Shown here: in pieces, positions 45,134 to 55,361 of the stretch | Layout: each line of letters starts with the position of its first letter | Position numbering within the stretch: position 1 is the first letter of the stretch | Assembly: GCA_963675135.1 (NCBI GenBank) | Contig: OY776123.1 | Span: 19,995,840-20,059,839 of the forward strand | From: Galeopsis tetrahit | Taxonomy: Eukaryota; Streptophyta; Magnoliopsida; Lamiales; Lamiaceae | DNA: 64,000 nt | Direction: 5' to 3' | Translations under genes and position numbers: made by a program | Notes under the pieces: generated by a model | What the model was told of the DNA's origin: nothing | Seen by the model: only the letters and a program-made list of their open reading frames with translations | The model's database searches: none

Positions 45134-47315
45134 CTAACGATTGAGCTCTTTTTTTGCTCTTATCAAATCATCAAGTAAGCGTTGGTTCTCTACGTTTTCA
45201 ACGGTCATATTGGACCTCGTTGCATCCAAAGTATAACCTCCTACACTAAAAGCTTGCTCAACGGCAACGGTTAAGGCGGGAGCCGCAAATATTTCTCTTG
45301 CAAGCATTGACATTGCCGGAAATACTTGAGTCACCGTCGACCAACATTTTAGTATGTCAAAGTCTCCTTCCATATTTTCCATTGATGTATTCCTTTCATA
45401 TTCTTGAGTATATGTAAATTTTGATCTTTTACAATTACGTTGAAAAAGAAAGCTATCAACATCATCCATATTTTCGTCCAAATTATTTTGTTCGTCAAAA
45501 CTAGCACTAGAACTAGAACTAGAAGAGGATAAACCATGTGTATCCGTATACTCCTTAATTAATGATAATATAAGTTGTTGAACTTCGAATATGAAATGTT
45601 CGATGTTCGGTTGTTCATTAGGATATTCGGAAATAGGATATAATTTTTTATAATACAAAGTTAACATATCTTTAAGACCCTCTAACTTATATCTAGGATC
45701 AAAAACTTTAGCAACTAAAAATATAGGGGGAATTATAGCAAAATATTTTTTCCATTTTTCCAACATAGGAGCAATAGCTTCATGTAATTGTGGATCGTTT
45801 TTTGTAACGTGCTAAAACGTTGACAATTTTTAGACAATTTTCAAGTGTCATATGAGAAGTAGGTTCGTAAACTTTAGGCATAGCAAAAGTAGCATTATTA
45901 AAAGTTTCCAAAACCTTAATAATTTTTATGCAATGATTCCAATCTTCAGGAAGTAAACCAAATCCACATTTTTCTTCTTCAAAAAAATCACATAAAATAT
46001 CTTTATAATCAACCGAATCTTTTAACAATTTATAAGTGGAATTCCATCGTGTTGACACATCAAGAGAAAAATTTTTCGGATGCACATTCCTACTTCTACA
46101 AAAAAAATTCCATTTTTTCATCATACTACTACACCTCGTCAAATAAGTAATAACATCTTTAATAGGAGCAATATGCATTCTCAAAGCATTTAAACCATCT
46201 TGAACACATAAATTTAAAATATGACACATGCATCTAATATGAAAAAAATTTCCACCAACATACGGTTGACATGCATTACGAAGTTGTTCGATACTAGCAT
46301 TATTAGCACTAGCATTATCAAAACCAATTGAAAAAATTTTGTTTATTAAACCATAAGATTTTAAAATTTCAACAATTTTCTTTTTAATAGAATCGGCCGA
46401 GTGCACACAATCAAAATCCCTATAAGCAATTAATCTTTTGTTTAATGTCCAAGAATCATCAATCCAATGACAAGTAACTCCCATATATGAATGTTTTTGA
46501 AAATTATCACTCCAAATATCGGAACAAGTAGAAACTTTACTCTTAATTGAACGAAAAGTATTGATCAGGGCAAGTTTATATTCACCAATAATATTAGCAA
46601 TATCACGAGTATCCGTAGAACGAGAAATTTTTTTCATGCTTGGTTGTAGTGAAAGTTGTACCAAATCATTAAAAGCAAAATTTTCAACAAAACTATAAGG
46701 AAGATGTTGAACACTTATCATTTTAGCTAACATTTTTCTAAAATACGCTTGATCATATTTAAAAAGAGAAGTTTGATTACTTACCTCACCTTGAACTCCG
46801 CCTCCGGAGGACCCGGTAAATCCTCGTAGTTGCGTTTGGCTCGTTGTAATTCTCATTCTATCCGGATGGTGGTTTTCAATGTGGAGCTTGAAGGTACCAT
46901 ATCCTCCTCCCTTTTTAAATTTATACTCCTTTGGACAATAATTACAATGAATTATAAATCTATCGACCTCATCGGTTGGAACTTTTTGAAAGTGACGTGC
47001 AAAAATTTCGAATTTAAAAGTTCGAGCTTGTGAAGAAGTAGATGGTGGAATTTCGGTTGAAGGCGTCGAAGGTGGTGGTTGTGGAATTTCGGTTGCACTT
47101 TCTTGAGTTGGACCACCTTCAATCTCTTCATCATCATCATCATCCGTGGCAATTTCGTTCATTTGGTCGATGATATCGTCACCAAGAATTCTACGCATAT
47201 TTTGATCTTCTTCATCGACGTCATTGAACAATAGAACACGTGTTCGTCGAGGACCTCGAGGTTGTTGTGAAGAAGATACGATAGCCTTTCCTTTTGATGG
47301 TCTTGAAGAAGACAT
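45134..47315 (-). pseudogene. hAT transposase, copy A (BED finger, RNase H-like core, dimerisation domain)
   Basis: The ATG at 47313-47315 (MSSSRPSKGKAIV) is preferred because it follows a TATA box and a CT-rich leader; the longer frame extending to 47618 is unlikely. An acidic low-complexity stretch (DDDDDEEIEGG) precedes a BED zinc finger (CNYCPKEYKFKKGGGYGTFKLHIENHH). The catalytic RNase H-like region includes CSDIWSD, GVTCHWID, FSIGFDNASANNA, RCMCHILNL and VSTRWNSTYKLL. After a frameshift at a six-A run (plus 45798-45803), the second frame (45766-45134) continues with KVFDPRYKLEGL, a serine run and the hAT dimerisation domain (APALTVAVEQAFSVGG, LDDLIRAKKEL). With five As the text would read on without a break. 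This copy is therefore probably non-functional, or translated only by slippage. Confidence 0.9.
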
Positions 47316-47978
47316 ATTAGAGATTTGAGAGAATTGGAGAAAAGAAATGATTAATTGAGAAGACTTGAGAGAATAAGAGAGAAATAGAGAATTGAGATAA
47401 GAGAGTTGAGATTGAGAGTTGAGGTGTGAAAAATGAGAAGAGAAAATGGGGTATTTATAGGTGAAAAATGGCCAATTTTCGGATTTAAAAAAAAAAAAAA
47501 TTCCGACCAAACCGCCGGTTACAACCGGACTGGCGGTTAACCGCCGGTTAACCGGATGCCAACTCAATCGTAGCCGTTGAGATTCAACGGTCAAATGATC
47601 TGGACCGTTGATCTCCAACGGCTAGAAAATTCAAAATTTGAGGAAACCGGGCGAACCGGCGGTTAACCGCCGGTTATGACCGTTATTTTTATTTTTTTTA
47701 ATTTTTAATCCGCTTTTAATCTGGACCGTTGAGATTCAAACGGTCAACAGATCTGGACCGTTGAATCGCCAACGGTCAGATTTTTGAAATCTTAACCGCC
47801 GGTTTGGCCGGAATTTTTTTTTTTTTTATATCCGAAAATTGGCCCGTTTTTCACCTATAAATACCCCATTTTCTCTTCTCATTTTTCACACCTCAACTCT
47901 CTTATCTCAATTCTCTATTTCTCTCTTATTCTCTCAAGTCTCAACTCTCAACTCTCAAGTCTCTCTCATTTTTGTCAA
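47316..47978. promoter_or_regulatory. Bidirectional hAT promoter with inverted arms, copy A
   Basis: Left arm (about 47340-47495, minus strand) and right arm (about 47828-47945, plus strand) are inverted near-copies: CCGAAAATTGGCC, then CACCTATAAATACCCC (TATA boxes at ~47451-47460 and 47854-47863), then CTCTTCTCATTTTTCACACC and CT-rich leaders. Between them (47500-47810) are CCGCCGGTT repeats and nine AACGG/CCGTT cores, including TCCAACGGCTA at 47614-47624, which fits the mitosis-specific activator consensus YCYAACGGYYA bound by three-repeat MYB factors. Confidence 0.75.
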
Positions 47979-48284
47979 ATGGCAACTGAAGGATCATCCC
48001 GTTCATCCGGAGTTACTATTGTACGTCAACGTGATGAAGAAGAAGTCAATCAATCGCAGCCTCGAATTCAACGAAACTTTCACCCTAGTTTGGAAAATCA
48101 CTTTCGTGTGAGTGATATAAATCCAATAGACAATACACGTGAAGTTTGTTGTAACTATTGTCAAAAAATATATAAATTTAGGCGCGGTGGAGGATACGGA
48201 ATTTTCAAGTCACACATTGAAAGAGTTCATCCGGAGGTATTGGGATTTCCCCCTCGATTCTTGTTTAGTATTATAGATTTATAG
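47979..48284 (+). CDS. BED-finger-only small protein of the hAT, copy A (101 aa)
   Basis: Starts MATEGSSRSSGVTIV with its own TATA box and CT-rich leader ~110 bp upstream. Residues ~50-85 form a BED-type zinc finger: DNTREVCCNYCQKIYKFRRG then GGYGIFKSHIERVHPE, with C-x2-C and H-x4-H. This is closely similar to the finger of the divergent transposase (CNYCPKEYKFKKGGGYGTFKLHIENHH). Nothing of the catalytic or dimerisation domains follows; the frame ends FSIIDL. It looks like the 5' end of a second transposase gene with the rest deleted. It could bind the same subterminal repeats and act as a competitor of transposase, but that is inference. Copy B stops seven codons earlier. Confidence 0.7.
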   Translation: MATEGSSRSSGVTIVRQRDEEEVNQSQPRIQRNFHPSLENHFRVSDINPIDNTREVCCNYCQKIYKFRRGGGYGIFKSHIERVHPEVLGFPPRFLFSIIDL

Positions 48285-48459
48285 TATTTCATTTATTTGA
48301 AGTATTGTAGTTTATTATTATCTTGTCTTTGAATTGTAAGTTTAGGACTTTGTATTAAGTATTTAATTTATAATATAAATTATATGTATCTAAATTCTAA
48401 TTTCAGTATTTAATTAAAATATTTGTATATAAAATTTTTTTAAAAAAATAATAATAAAA

Positions 48460-48617
48460 CATAAACCGCCGGTTAACCGGGAAACCGTCGGTTTCACATT
48501 TGAAGAACCGTAACCGAACCGGGAAAATACGGTTGCGGTGCGGTTTCAAAACCGAAACCGTCGGTTACCCAAACCGCCGATTTCGGCGGTTCGGCGGTTA
48601 AAAACCGCTCGTGTCTA
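48460..48617. repeat. hAT right subterminal repeats
   Basis: Dense AACCGCCGG / CCGAACCGG / CGGCGGTT phrases ending ..AACCGCTCGTGTCTA. The mirror region at 41789-41940 forms the left end. Confidence 0.8.
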
Positions 48618-48625
48618 CCCCCAAT

Positions 48626-49108
48626 TATCGGGAGACCAATTGGGCTTGTGAATCGCGGACATCGATTCGGGATAAAAATTGATAGAATTCCTTCGTTTAT
48701 GCATCAACGGATCGGGAACCCTATCGTAGAGTATGTAGGTGCTGGTACAAAGTGCTTGCATAGTTATGTGGTAGAAATTCGCGCTCTAGGTGTTTGAAAA
48801 ATTTTGCCCACAAAACAATTCGAGCTTTACCCTCTCGCACTCGCGATTGCTTGAGTTTTTGCCACCAAGATGATGCTAGATGGCGAAAGCGAGTGGCGAC
48901 CAAAGCAACTCGACGGGTATCAGGGACAGCCTTAAAATCCAAGATATCCTCCACCGTGGAAATCCAATCGAGGAATTTTCACGGGTCGAGACCCCACGTG
49001 AATTCAGGGATTTCAAGTTTGAACCCCATCTCCCAACGATGATCGTCCTGTCACCCCCCAAGCGGCCTGATCGTGGGCCAATGGAGCGAAAGGATTCACA
49101 GCAGACAT
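48626..49108 (-). pseudogene. Gypsy gag N-terminal part, copy A
   Basis: From ATG 49106-49108 (MSAVNPFAPL) the minus strand reads a broken N-terminus, then a Retrotrans_gag capsid: ILDFKAVPDTRRVALVATRF, HLASSWWQKLKQ, WAKFFKHLEREFLPHNYASTL. It is cut at 48625 by the hAT insertion and continues biologically at 41780. A frameshift or stop lies near 49020. Confidence 0.85.
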
Positions 49109-49287
49109 CGTTTTATCCCCATCGGAATCTTCAATTTCCAATGGCGGAGAGCGCGCGCGAGGTGGGTTTTAATTGCTTTAATCTCTACAGTGGTTGGTAG
49201 AGCTCTATTGCATTTGTTATCCTTTATTTAATGTTTTAGATAAATAATTTGAGTTAATTGTTTGCTATGTGAATTTATTTATATGTC

Positions 49288-49418
49288 TAGTGGCAAAGTT
49301 TATTATTCTATTGGCAAAGTTTGTGGCAAAATACATTATATATTGGCAAAGTTTATTATTCTATTGGCAAAGTTTGTGGCAAAGTACATTATATATTGGC
49401 AAAGTTTGTGGCAAAGTT
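49288..49418 (+). repeat. Minisatellite of TTGGCAAAGTTT units
   Basis: Alternating TTGGCAAAGTTTATTATTCTA and GGCAAAGTTTGTGGCAAA.. blocks, about a 60-bp period, two to three copies. An equivalent array is at 54762-54891. Confidence 0.8.
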
Positions 49419-50637
49419 ATCTAATAGCCAGGGGCTCCAGATGGGGTCCGGGATCGACGGGTCTTCGGGTGTTAACCCGCCGTGCTCACGTGTGGAACTA
49501 TCTTAGTCATTAATTTGGCTTTGGGAAGGTCCACAAAACATGCAATTGAAAAGTCTACGTGTGAGAATACCTTAGTCATTAATTTGGCTTTGGGAAGGTT
49601 CACAAAACATGCGATGGAAAAGTATCAATGGCAAAGTATATGTGACAATGTGAATGTTATTTGCTATGTTTCAATTACTTGATTACTTATTTTTAGCATT
49701 AAATATTGAATGACTTAATTCCCACTGAGTGTGCTTGCATGCTCACCCCAAACAATTTATAATTTCAGGTTGAAGAGTTGGATGACGAGGAGTGGTGATG
49801 GGAGACGATCGACATTATTTATTTAAAGAACAAAAGATTATTTGCACTCATGTTTATTAAATTCAATTATGATTATTCTTATGGGTATTTGGTTGATGAG
49901 TTAGTTATGAATTTCTTGATTTTATTTTTAACCTTTTCTGCTTCAATAACTAACGTGATTTTAAATATAATAGCCGTTGCGTCCCTTTACTTTATCGTTG
50001 TAAGTTTAAAATATAATTTTTTTTGCGCGTTTAAAATTGGTTATTTTAACTACTTTTTGAAAGGTCAATATTTTCAGATTTGGGGCGTGACAATAACACA
50101 TATATTAATTGCATTTAAAATATAACGAAAATAGCTCATAGCCCAACGGCAAAATGGGCGTCCATAAGCACATCATTTTCAACAGGTCGCGAGTGATAAA
50201 AACTTCAAAAAATAAATTAATTATAATTTACAACTTACAAAATTACAACTTACGTCTTACAACTTGAAAAAATAAATAAAACTTATATAAATTAAAAACT
50301 TTAGAATTACAAATTACAACTTACAAATACAACAATAAATTACAAAAAAATTGAGGAGGGTTACAACTTACAAATACAACAATAAATTACAAAAAAATTG
50401 GGGAGGGGTTAAAAGAAATTGGACTTGAGCTTAATTTTAAATATTAAACTTAGAAATTCTAAGTTCAAAAATTTTAAATTAAGTTGCCTACGTATCCAAA
50501 TTCAACGGAAATTGGAATCAAAGTCCACGTAGTTCTCTTACCTCAACTTACCTCGTTGTTGTTGAATGATGACTCGATTCTTCATTCTTCACTTCCGCCC
50601 GTAGAGGTCCATTCCTCGTCTTCTTCATTTTCATCTT

Positions 50638-52825
50638 CTAACGATTGAGCTCTTTTTTGGCTCTTATCAAATCATCAAGTAAGCGTTGGTTCTCTACGTT
50701 TTCAACGGTCATATTGGACCTCGTTGCATCCAAAGTATAACCTCCTACACTAAAAGCTTGCTCAACGACAACGGTTAAGGCGGGAGCCGCAAATATTTCT
50801 CTTGCAAGCATTGACATTGCCGGAAATACTTGAGTCACCGTCGACCAACATTTTAGTATGTCAAAGTCTCCTTCCATATTTTCCATTGATGTATTCCTTT
50901 CATATTCTTGAGTATATGTAAATTTTGATCTTTTACAATTACGTTGAAAAAGAAAGTTATCAACATCATCCATATTTTCGTCCAAATTATTTTGTTCGTC
51001 AAAACTAGCACTAGAACTAGAACTAGAACTAGAAGAGGATAAACCATGTGTATCCGTATACTCCTTAATTAATGATAATATAAGTTGTTGAACTTCGAAT
51101 ATGAAATGTTCGATGTTCGGTTGTTCATTAGGATATTCGGAAATAGGATATAATTTTTTATAATACAAAGTTAACATATCTTTAAGACCCTCTAACTTAT
51201 ATCTAGGATCAAAAACTTTAGCAACTAAAAATATAGGGGGAATTATAGCAAAATATTTTTTCCATTTTTCCAACATAGGAGCAATAGCTTCATGTAATTG
51301 TGGATCGTTTTTTGTAACGTGCTAAAACGTTGACAATTTTTAGACAATTTTCAAGTGTCATATGAGAAGTAGGTTCGTAAACTTTAGGCATAGCAAAAGT
51401 AGCATTATTAAAAGTTTCCAAAACCTTAATAATTTTTATGCAATGATTCCAATCTTCAGGAAGTAAACCAAATCCACATTTTTCTTCTTCAAAAAAATCA
51501 CATAAAATATCTTTATAATCAACCGAATCTTTTAACAATTTATAAGTGGAATTCCATCGTGTTGACACATCAAGAGAAAAATTTTTCGGATGCACATTCC
51601 TACTTCTACAAAAAAAATTCCATTTTTTCATCATACTACTACACCTCGTCAAATAAGTAATAACATCTTTAATAGGAGCAATATGCATTCTCAAAGCATT
51701 TAAACCATCTTGAACACATAAATTTAAAATATGACACATGCATCTAATATGAAAAAAATTTCCACCAACATACGGTTGACATGCATTACGAAGTTGTTCG
51801 ATACTAGCATTATTAGCACTAGCATTATCAAAACCAATTGAAAAAATTTTGTTTATTAAACCATAAGATTTTAAAATTTCAACAATTTTCTTTTTAATAG
51901 CATCGGCCGAGTGCACACAATCAAAATCCCTATAAGCAATTAATCTTTTGTTTAATGTCCAAGAATCATCAATCCAATGACAAGTAACTCCCATATATGA
52001 ATGTTTTTGAAAATTATCACTCCAAATATCGGAACAAATAGAAACTTTACTCTTAATTGAACGAAAAGTATTGATCAAGGCAAGTTTATATTCACCAATA
52101 ATATTAGCAATATCACGAGTAACCGTAGAACGAGAATTATTTTTCATGCTTGGTTGTAGTGAAAGTTGTACCAAATCATTAAAAGCAAAATTTTCAACAA
52201 AACTATAAGGAAGATGTTGAACACTTATCATTTTAGCTAACATTTTTCTAAAATACGCTTGATCATATTTAAAAAGAGAAGTTTGATTACTTACCTCACC
52301 TTGAACTCCGCCTCCGGAGGACCCGGTAAATCCTCGTAGTTGCGTTTGGCTCGTTGTAATTCTCATTCTATCCGGATGGTGGTTTTCAATGTGGAGCTTG
52401 AAGGTACCATATCCTCCTCCTTTTTTAAATTTATACTCCTTTGGACAATAATTACAATGAATTATAAATCTATCGACCTCATCGGTTGGAACTTTTTGAA
52501 AGTGACGTGCAAAAATTTCGAATTTAAAAGTTCGAGCTTGTGAAGAAGTAGGTGGTGGAATTTCGGTTGAAGGCGTCGAAGGTGGTGGTTGTGGAATTTC
52601 GGTTGCACTTTCTTGAGTTGGACCACCTTCAATCTCTTCATCATCATCATCATCCGTGGCAATTTCGTTCATTTGGTCGATGATATCGTCACCAAGAATT
52701 CTACGCAAATTTTGATCTTCTTCATCGACGTCATTGAACAATGGAACACGTGTTCGTCGAGGACCTCGAGGTTGTTGTGAAGAAGATACGATAGCCTTTC
52801 CTTTTGATGGTCTTGAAGAAGACAT
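50638..52825 (-). pseudogene. hAT transposase, copy B
   Basis: Near-identical to the copy at 45134-47315. ATG at 52823-52825; BED finger, RNase H-like core and hAT dimerisation domain are in the same order. It has the same six-A frameshift (plus 51308-51313), so that lesion predates the duplication. Coding differences include MKKISRSTDT to MKNNSRSTVT, a serine run longer by two, and VAVEQAF to VVVEQAF in the dimerisation domain. The two frames 51290-52825 and 50638-51276 together cover the whole transposase. Confidence 0.9.
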
Positions 52826-53478
52826 ATTAGAGATTTGAGAGAATTGGAGAAAAAAAATGATTAATTGAGAAGACTTGAGAGAATAAGAGAGAAATAGAGA
52901 ATTGAGATAAGAGAGTTGAGATTGATAGTTGAGGTGTGAAAAATGAGAAGAGAAAATGGGTATTTATAGGTGAAAAATGGCCAATTTTCGGATTTAAAAA
53001 AAAAAAAAAAATTCCGACCAAACCGCCGGTTACAACCGGACTGGCGGTTAACCGCCGGTTAACCGGATGCCAACTCAATCGTAGCCGTTGAGATTCAACG
53101 GTCAAATGATCTGGACCGTTGATCTCCAACGGCTAGAAAATTCAAAATTTGAGGAAACCGGGCGAACCGGCGGTTAACCGCCGGTTATGACCGTTATTTT
53201 TATTTTTTTTAATTTTTAATCCGCTTTTAATCTGGACCGTTGAGATTCAAACGGTCAACAGATCTGGACCGTTGAATCGCCAACGGTCAGATTTTTGAAA
53301 TCTTAACCGCCGGTTTGGCCGGAATTTTTTTTTTATATCCGAAAATTGGCCCGGTTTTCACCTATAAATACCCCATTTTCTCTTCTCATTTTTCACACCT
53401 CAACTCTCTTATCTCAATTCTCTATTTCTCTCTTATTCTCTCAAGTCTCAACTCTCAAGTCTCTCTCATTTTTGTCAA
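52826..53478. promoter_or_regulatory. Bidirectional hAT promoter, copy B
   Basis: The same inverted arms, TATA boxes (~52960-52970 minus, ~53361-53370 plus) and AACGG/CCGTT cluster as copy A, including TCCAACGGCTA at 53125-53135. The plus-strand leader has lost one CAACTCT repeat. Confidence 0.75.
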
Positions 53479-53763
53479 ATGGCAACTGAAGGATCATCCC
53501 GTTCATCCGGAGTTACTATTGTACGTCAACGTGATGAAGAAGAAGTCAATCAATCGCATCCTCGAATTCAACGAAACTTTCACCCTAGTTTGGAAAATCA
53601 CTTTCGTGTGAGTGATATAAATCCAATAGACAATACACGTGAAGTTTGTTGTAACTATTGTCAAAAAATATATAAATTTAGGCGCGGTGGAGGATACGGA
53701 ATTTTCAAGTCACACATTGAAAGAGTTCATCCGGAGGTATTGGGATTTCCCCCTCGATTCTAG
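53479..53763 (+). CDS. BED-finger-only small protein, copy B (94 aa)
   Basis: Same as 47979-48284 except histidine for glutamine at residue 27 and a TAG in place of TTG after PPRF, removing seven C-terminal residues. The finger residues (C-x2-C, H-x4-H) are unchanged. It is divergent to transposase copy B across the shared promoter. It is followed by the hAT right terminus at 54090 and CCCCCAAT. Confidence 0.7.
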   Translation: MATEGSSRSSGVTIVRQRDEEEVNQSHPRIQRNFHPSLENHFRVSDINPIDNTREVCCNYCQKIYKFRRGGGYGIFKSHIERVHPEVLGFPPRF

Positions 53764-54098
53764 TTTAGTATTATAGATTTATAGTATTTCATTTATTTGA
53801 AGTGTTTTAGTTTATTATTATCTTGTCTTTGAATTGTAAGTTTAGGACTTTGTATTAAGTATTTAATTTATAATATAAATTATATGTATCTAAATTCTAA
53901 TTTCAGTATTTAATTAAAATATTTGTATATAATTTTTTTTTAAAAAAATAATAATAAAACATAAACCGCCGGTTTCACATTTGAAGAACCGTAACCGAAC
54001 CGGGAAAATACGGTTGCGGTGCGGTTTCAAAACCGAAACCGTCGGTTACCCAAACCGCCGATTTCGGCGGTTAAAAACCGCTCGTGTCTACCCCCAAT

Positions 54099-54581
54099 TT
54101 TTGGGAGACCAATTGGGCTTGTGAATCGCGGACATCAATTCGGGATAAAAATTGATAGAATTCCTTCGTTTATGCATCAACTGATCGGGAACCCTATCGT
54201 AGAGTATGTAGGTGCTGGTACAAAGTGCTTGCATACTTATGTGGTAGAAATTCGCGCTCTAGGTGTTTGCAAAATTTTGCCCACAAAACAATTCGAGCTT
54301 TACCCTCTCGCACTCGCGATTGCTTGAGTTGTTGCCACCAAGATGATGCTAGATGGCGAAAGCGAGTGGCGACCAAAGCAACTCGACGGGTATCAGGGAC
54401 AGCCTTAAAATCCAAGATATCCTCCACCGTGGAGATCCAATCGAGGAATTTTCACGGGTCGAGACCCCACGTGAATTCAGGGATTTCAAGTTTGAACCCC
54501 ATCTCCCAACGATGTTCGTCCTGTCACCCCCAAAGCGGCCTGATCGTGGGCCAATGGAGCGAAATGATTCACAGCAGACAT
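54099..54581 (-). pseudogene. Gypsy gag N-terminal part, copy B
   Basis: Duplicate of 48626-49108 with MSAVN.. at 54581 and the capsid motifs ILDFKAVPDTRR, HLASSWWQQLKQ, WAKFCKHLEREFLPHKY. It has no downstream gag or pol of its own, because the duplication captured only this end. Confidence 0.85.
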
Positions 54582-54761
54582 CGTTTTATCCCCATCGGAA
54601 TCTTCAGTTTCCAGTGGCGGAGAGCGCGCGCGAGGTGGGTTTTAATTGCTTTAATCTCTACAGTGGTTGGTAGAGCTCTATTGCATTTGTTATCATTTAT
54701 TTAATGTTTTAGATAAATAATTTGAGTTAATTGTTTGCTATGTGAATTTATTTATATGTCT

Positions 54762-54891
54762 AGTGGCAAAGTTTATTATTCTATTGGCAAAGTTTATGGC
54801 AAAATACATTATATATTGGCAAAGTTTATTATTCTATTGGCAAAGTTTGTGGCAAAGTACATTATATATTGGCAAAGTTTGTGGCAAAGTT
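54762..54891 (+). repeat. Minisatellite of TTGGCAAAGTTT units, copy B
   Basis: Equivalent of 49288-49418 with single-base differences. Confidence 0.8.
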
Positions 54892-55028
54892 ATCTAATAG
54901 CCAGGGGCTCCAGATGGGGTCCGGGATCGACGGGTCTTCGGGTGTTAACCCGCCGTGCTCACGTGTGGAACTATCTTAGTCATTAATTTGGCTTTGGGAA
55001 GGTCCACAAAACATGCAATTGAAAAGTC

Positions 55029-55180
55029 TACGTGTGAGAATACCTTAGTCATTAATTTGGCTTTGGGAAGGTTCACAAAACATGCGATGGAAAAGTATCA
55101 ATGGCAAAGTATATGTGACAATGTGAATGTTATTTGCTATGTTTCAATTACTTGATTACTTATTTTTAGCATTAAATATT
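55029..55180. repeat. Partial third tandem unit (152 bp)
   Basis: Begins TACGTGTGAGAATACC like units A and B and follows unit A text to ..AGCATTAAATATT, then stops abruptly where an unrelated LRR-like sequence begins. Confidence 0.85.
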
Positions 55181-55340
55181 AGAATATCCTCTGCTTCGAC
55201 ATCTGGCATGATAATAAGGTGCATCTCCTCCAAGTGTGGAAGTTTTTTAACTGCTTCAACCTGTTAACCTCGGAGCACCCTTGAAGAGTAAGACGCTTGA
55301 GTTCACTTGATTTGTTAAAACAATACACAGATTTTAGGCT
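55181..55340 (-). pseudogene. LRR-gene fragment (NBS-LRR type tail)
   Basis: The minus strand encodes SSELKRLTLQGCSEVNRLKQL in one frame and, after a one-base shift, KLPHLEEMHLIIMPDVEAED. This spacing of leucines with 'L-GC---L--L--LPHLEEL-L--MP-V' is typical of the last LRRs of plant resistance-like proteins. Only ~50 residues remain. It is truncated by the tandem-unit junction on the left and fades to AT-rich DNA on the right. Confidence 0.5.
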
Positions 55341-55361
55341 TTTGTAAAATAATAGGACCAT

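Larger units (their letters stand above)
41789..48617. mobile_element. hAT transposon with two divergent genes (~6.8 kb)
   Basis: Ends TAGACATG.. (41789) and ..CGTGTCTA (48617) are inverted; flanks CCCCCAAG (41781-41788) and CCCCCAAT (48618-48625) form an 8-bp target duplication with one mismatch, the hAT hallmark. Both ends carry many CCGCCGGTT / AACCGGCGG subterminal repeats. It interrupts a Gypsy gag frame that is recognisable on both sides. Inside are a minus-strand hAT transposase, a plus-strand BED-finger gene, a CACTA relic and a solo LTR. Confidence 0.88.
44114..49555. repeat. Tandem duplication unit A (5442 bp)
   Basis: Begins at TACGTGTGAGAATACC inside the solo LTR. It contains the end of that LTR, the hAT transposase, the bidirectional promoter, the BED gene, the hAT right end, the Gypsy gag 5' part and a minisatellite, ending where the same TACGTGTGAGAATACC recurs at 49556. 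Confidence 0.88.
49556..55028. repeat. Tandem duplication unit B (5473 bp)
   Basis: Second copy of 44114-49555, in the same order and orientation with few changes. Differences include a ~60-bp local duplication near 50345-50400, two extra serine codons, small indels in subterminal repeats and a handful of substitutions. It lacks the hAT left terminus, since the unit starts inside the solo LTR. Confidence 0.88.

Noticed and set aside
47316..47618. N-terminal extension of the transposase to an ATG at 47618
   Set aside because: The extension covers the TATA box and CT-rich leader; the ATG at 47315 directly follows the leader and starts the acidic/BED part.
48880..49200. 106-aa plus-strand ORF duplicated at 54353
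   Set aside because: Antisense to the Gypsy gag, which has recognisable capsid motifs on the minus strand.
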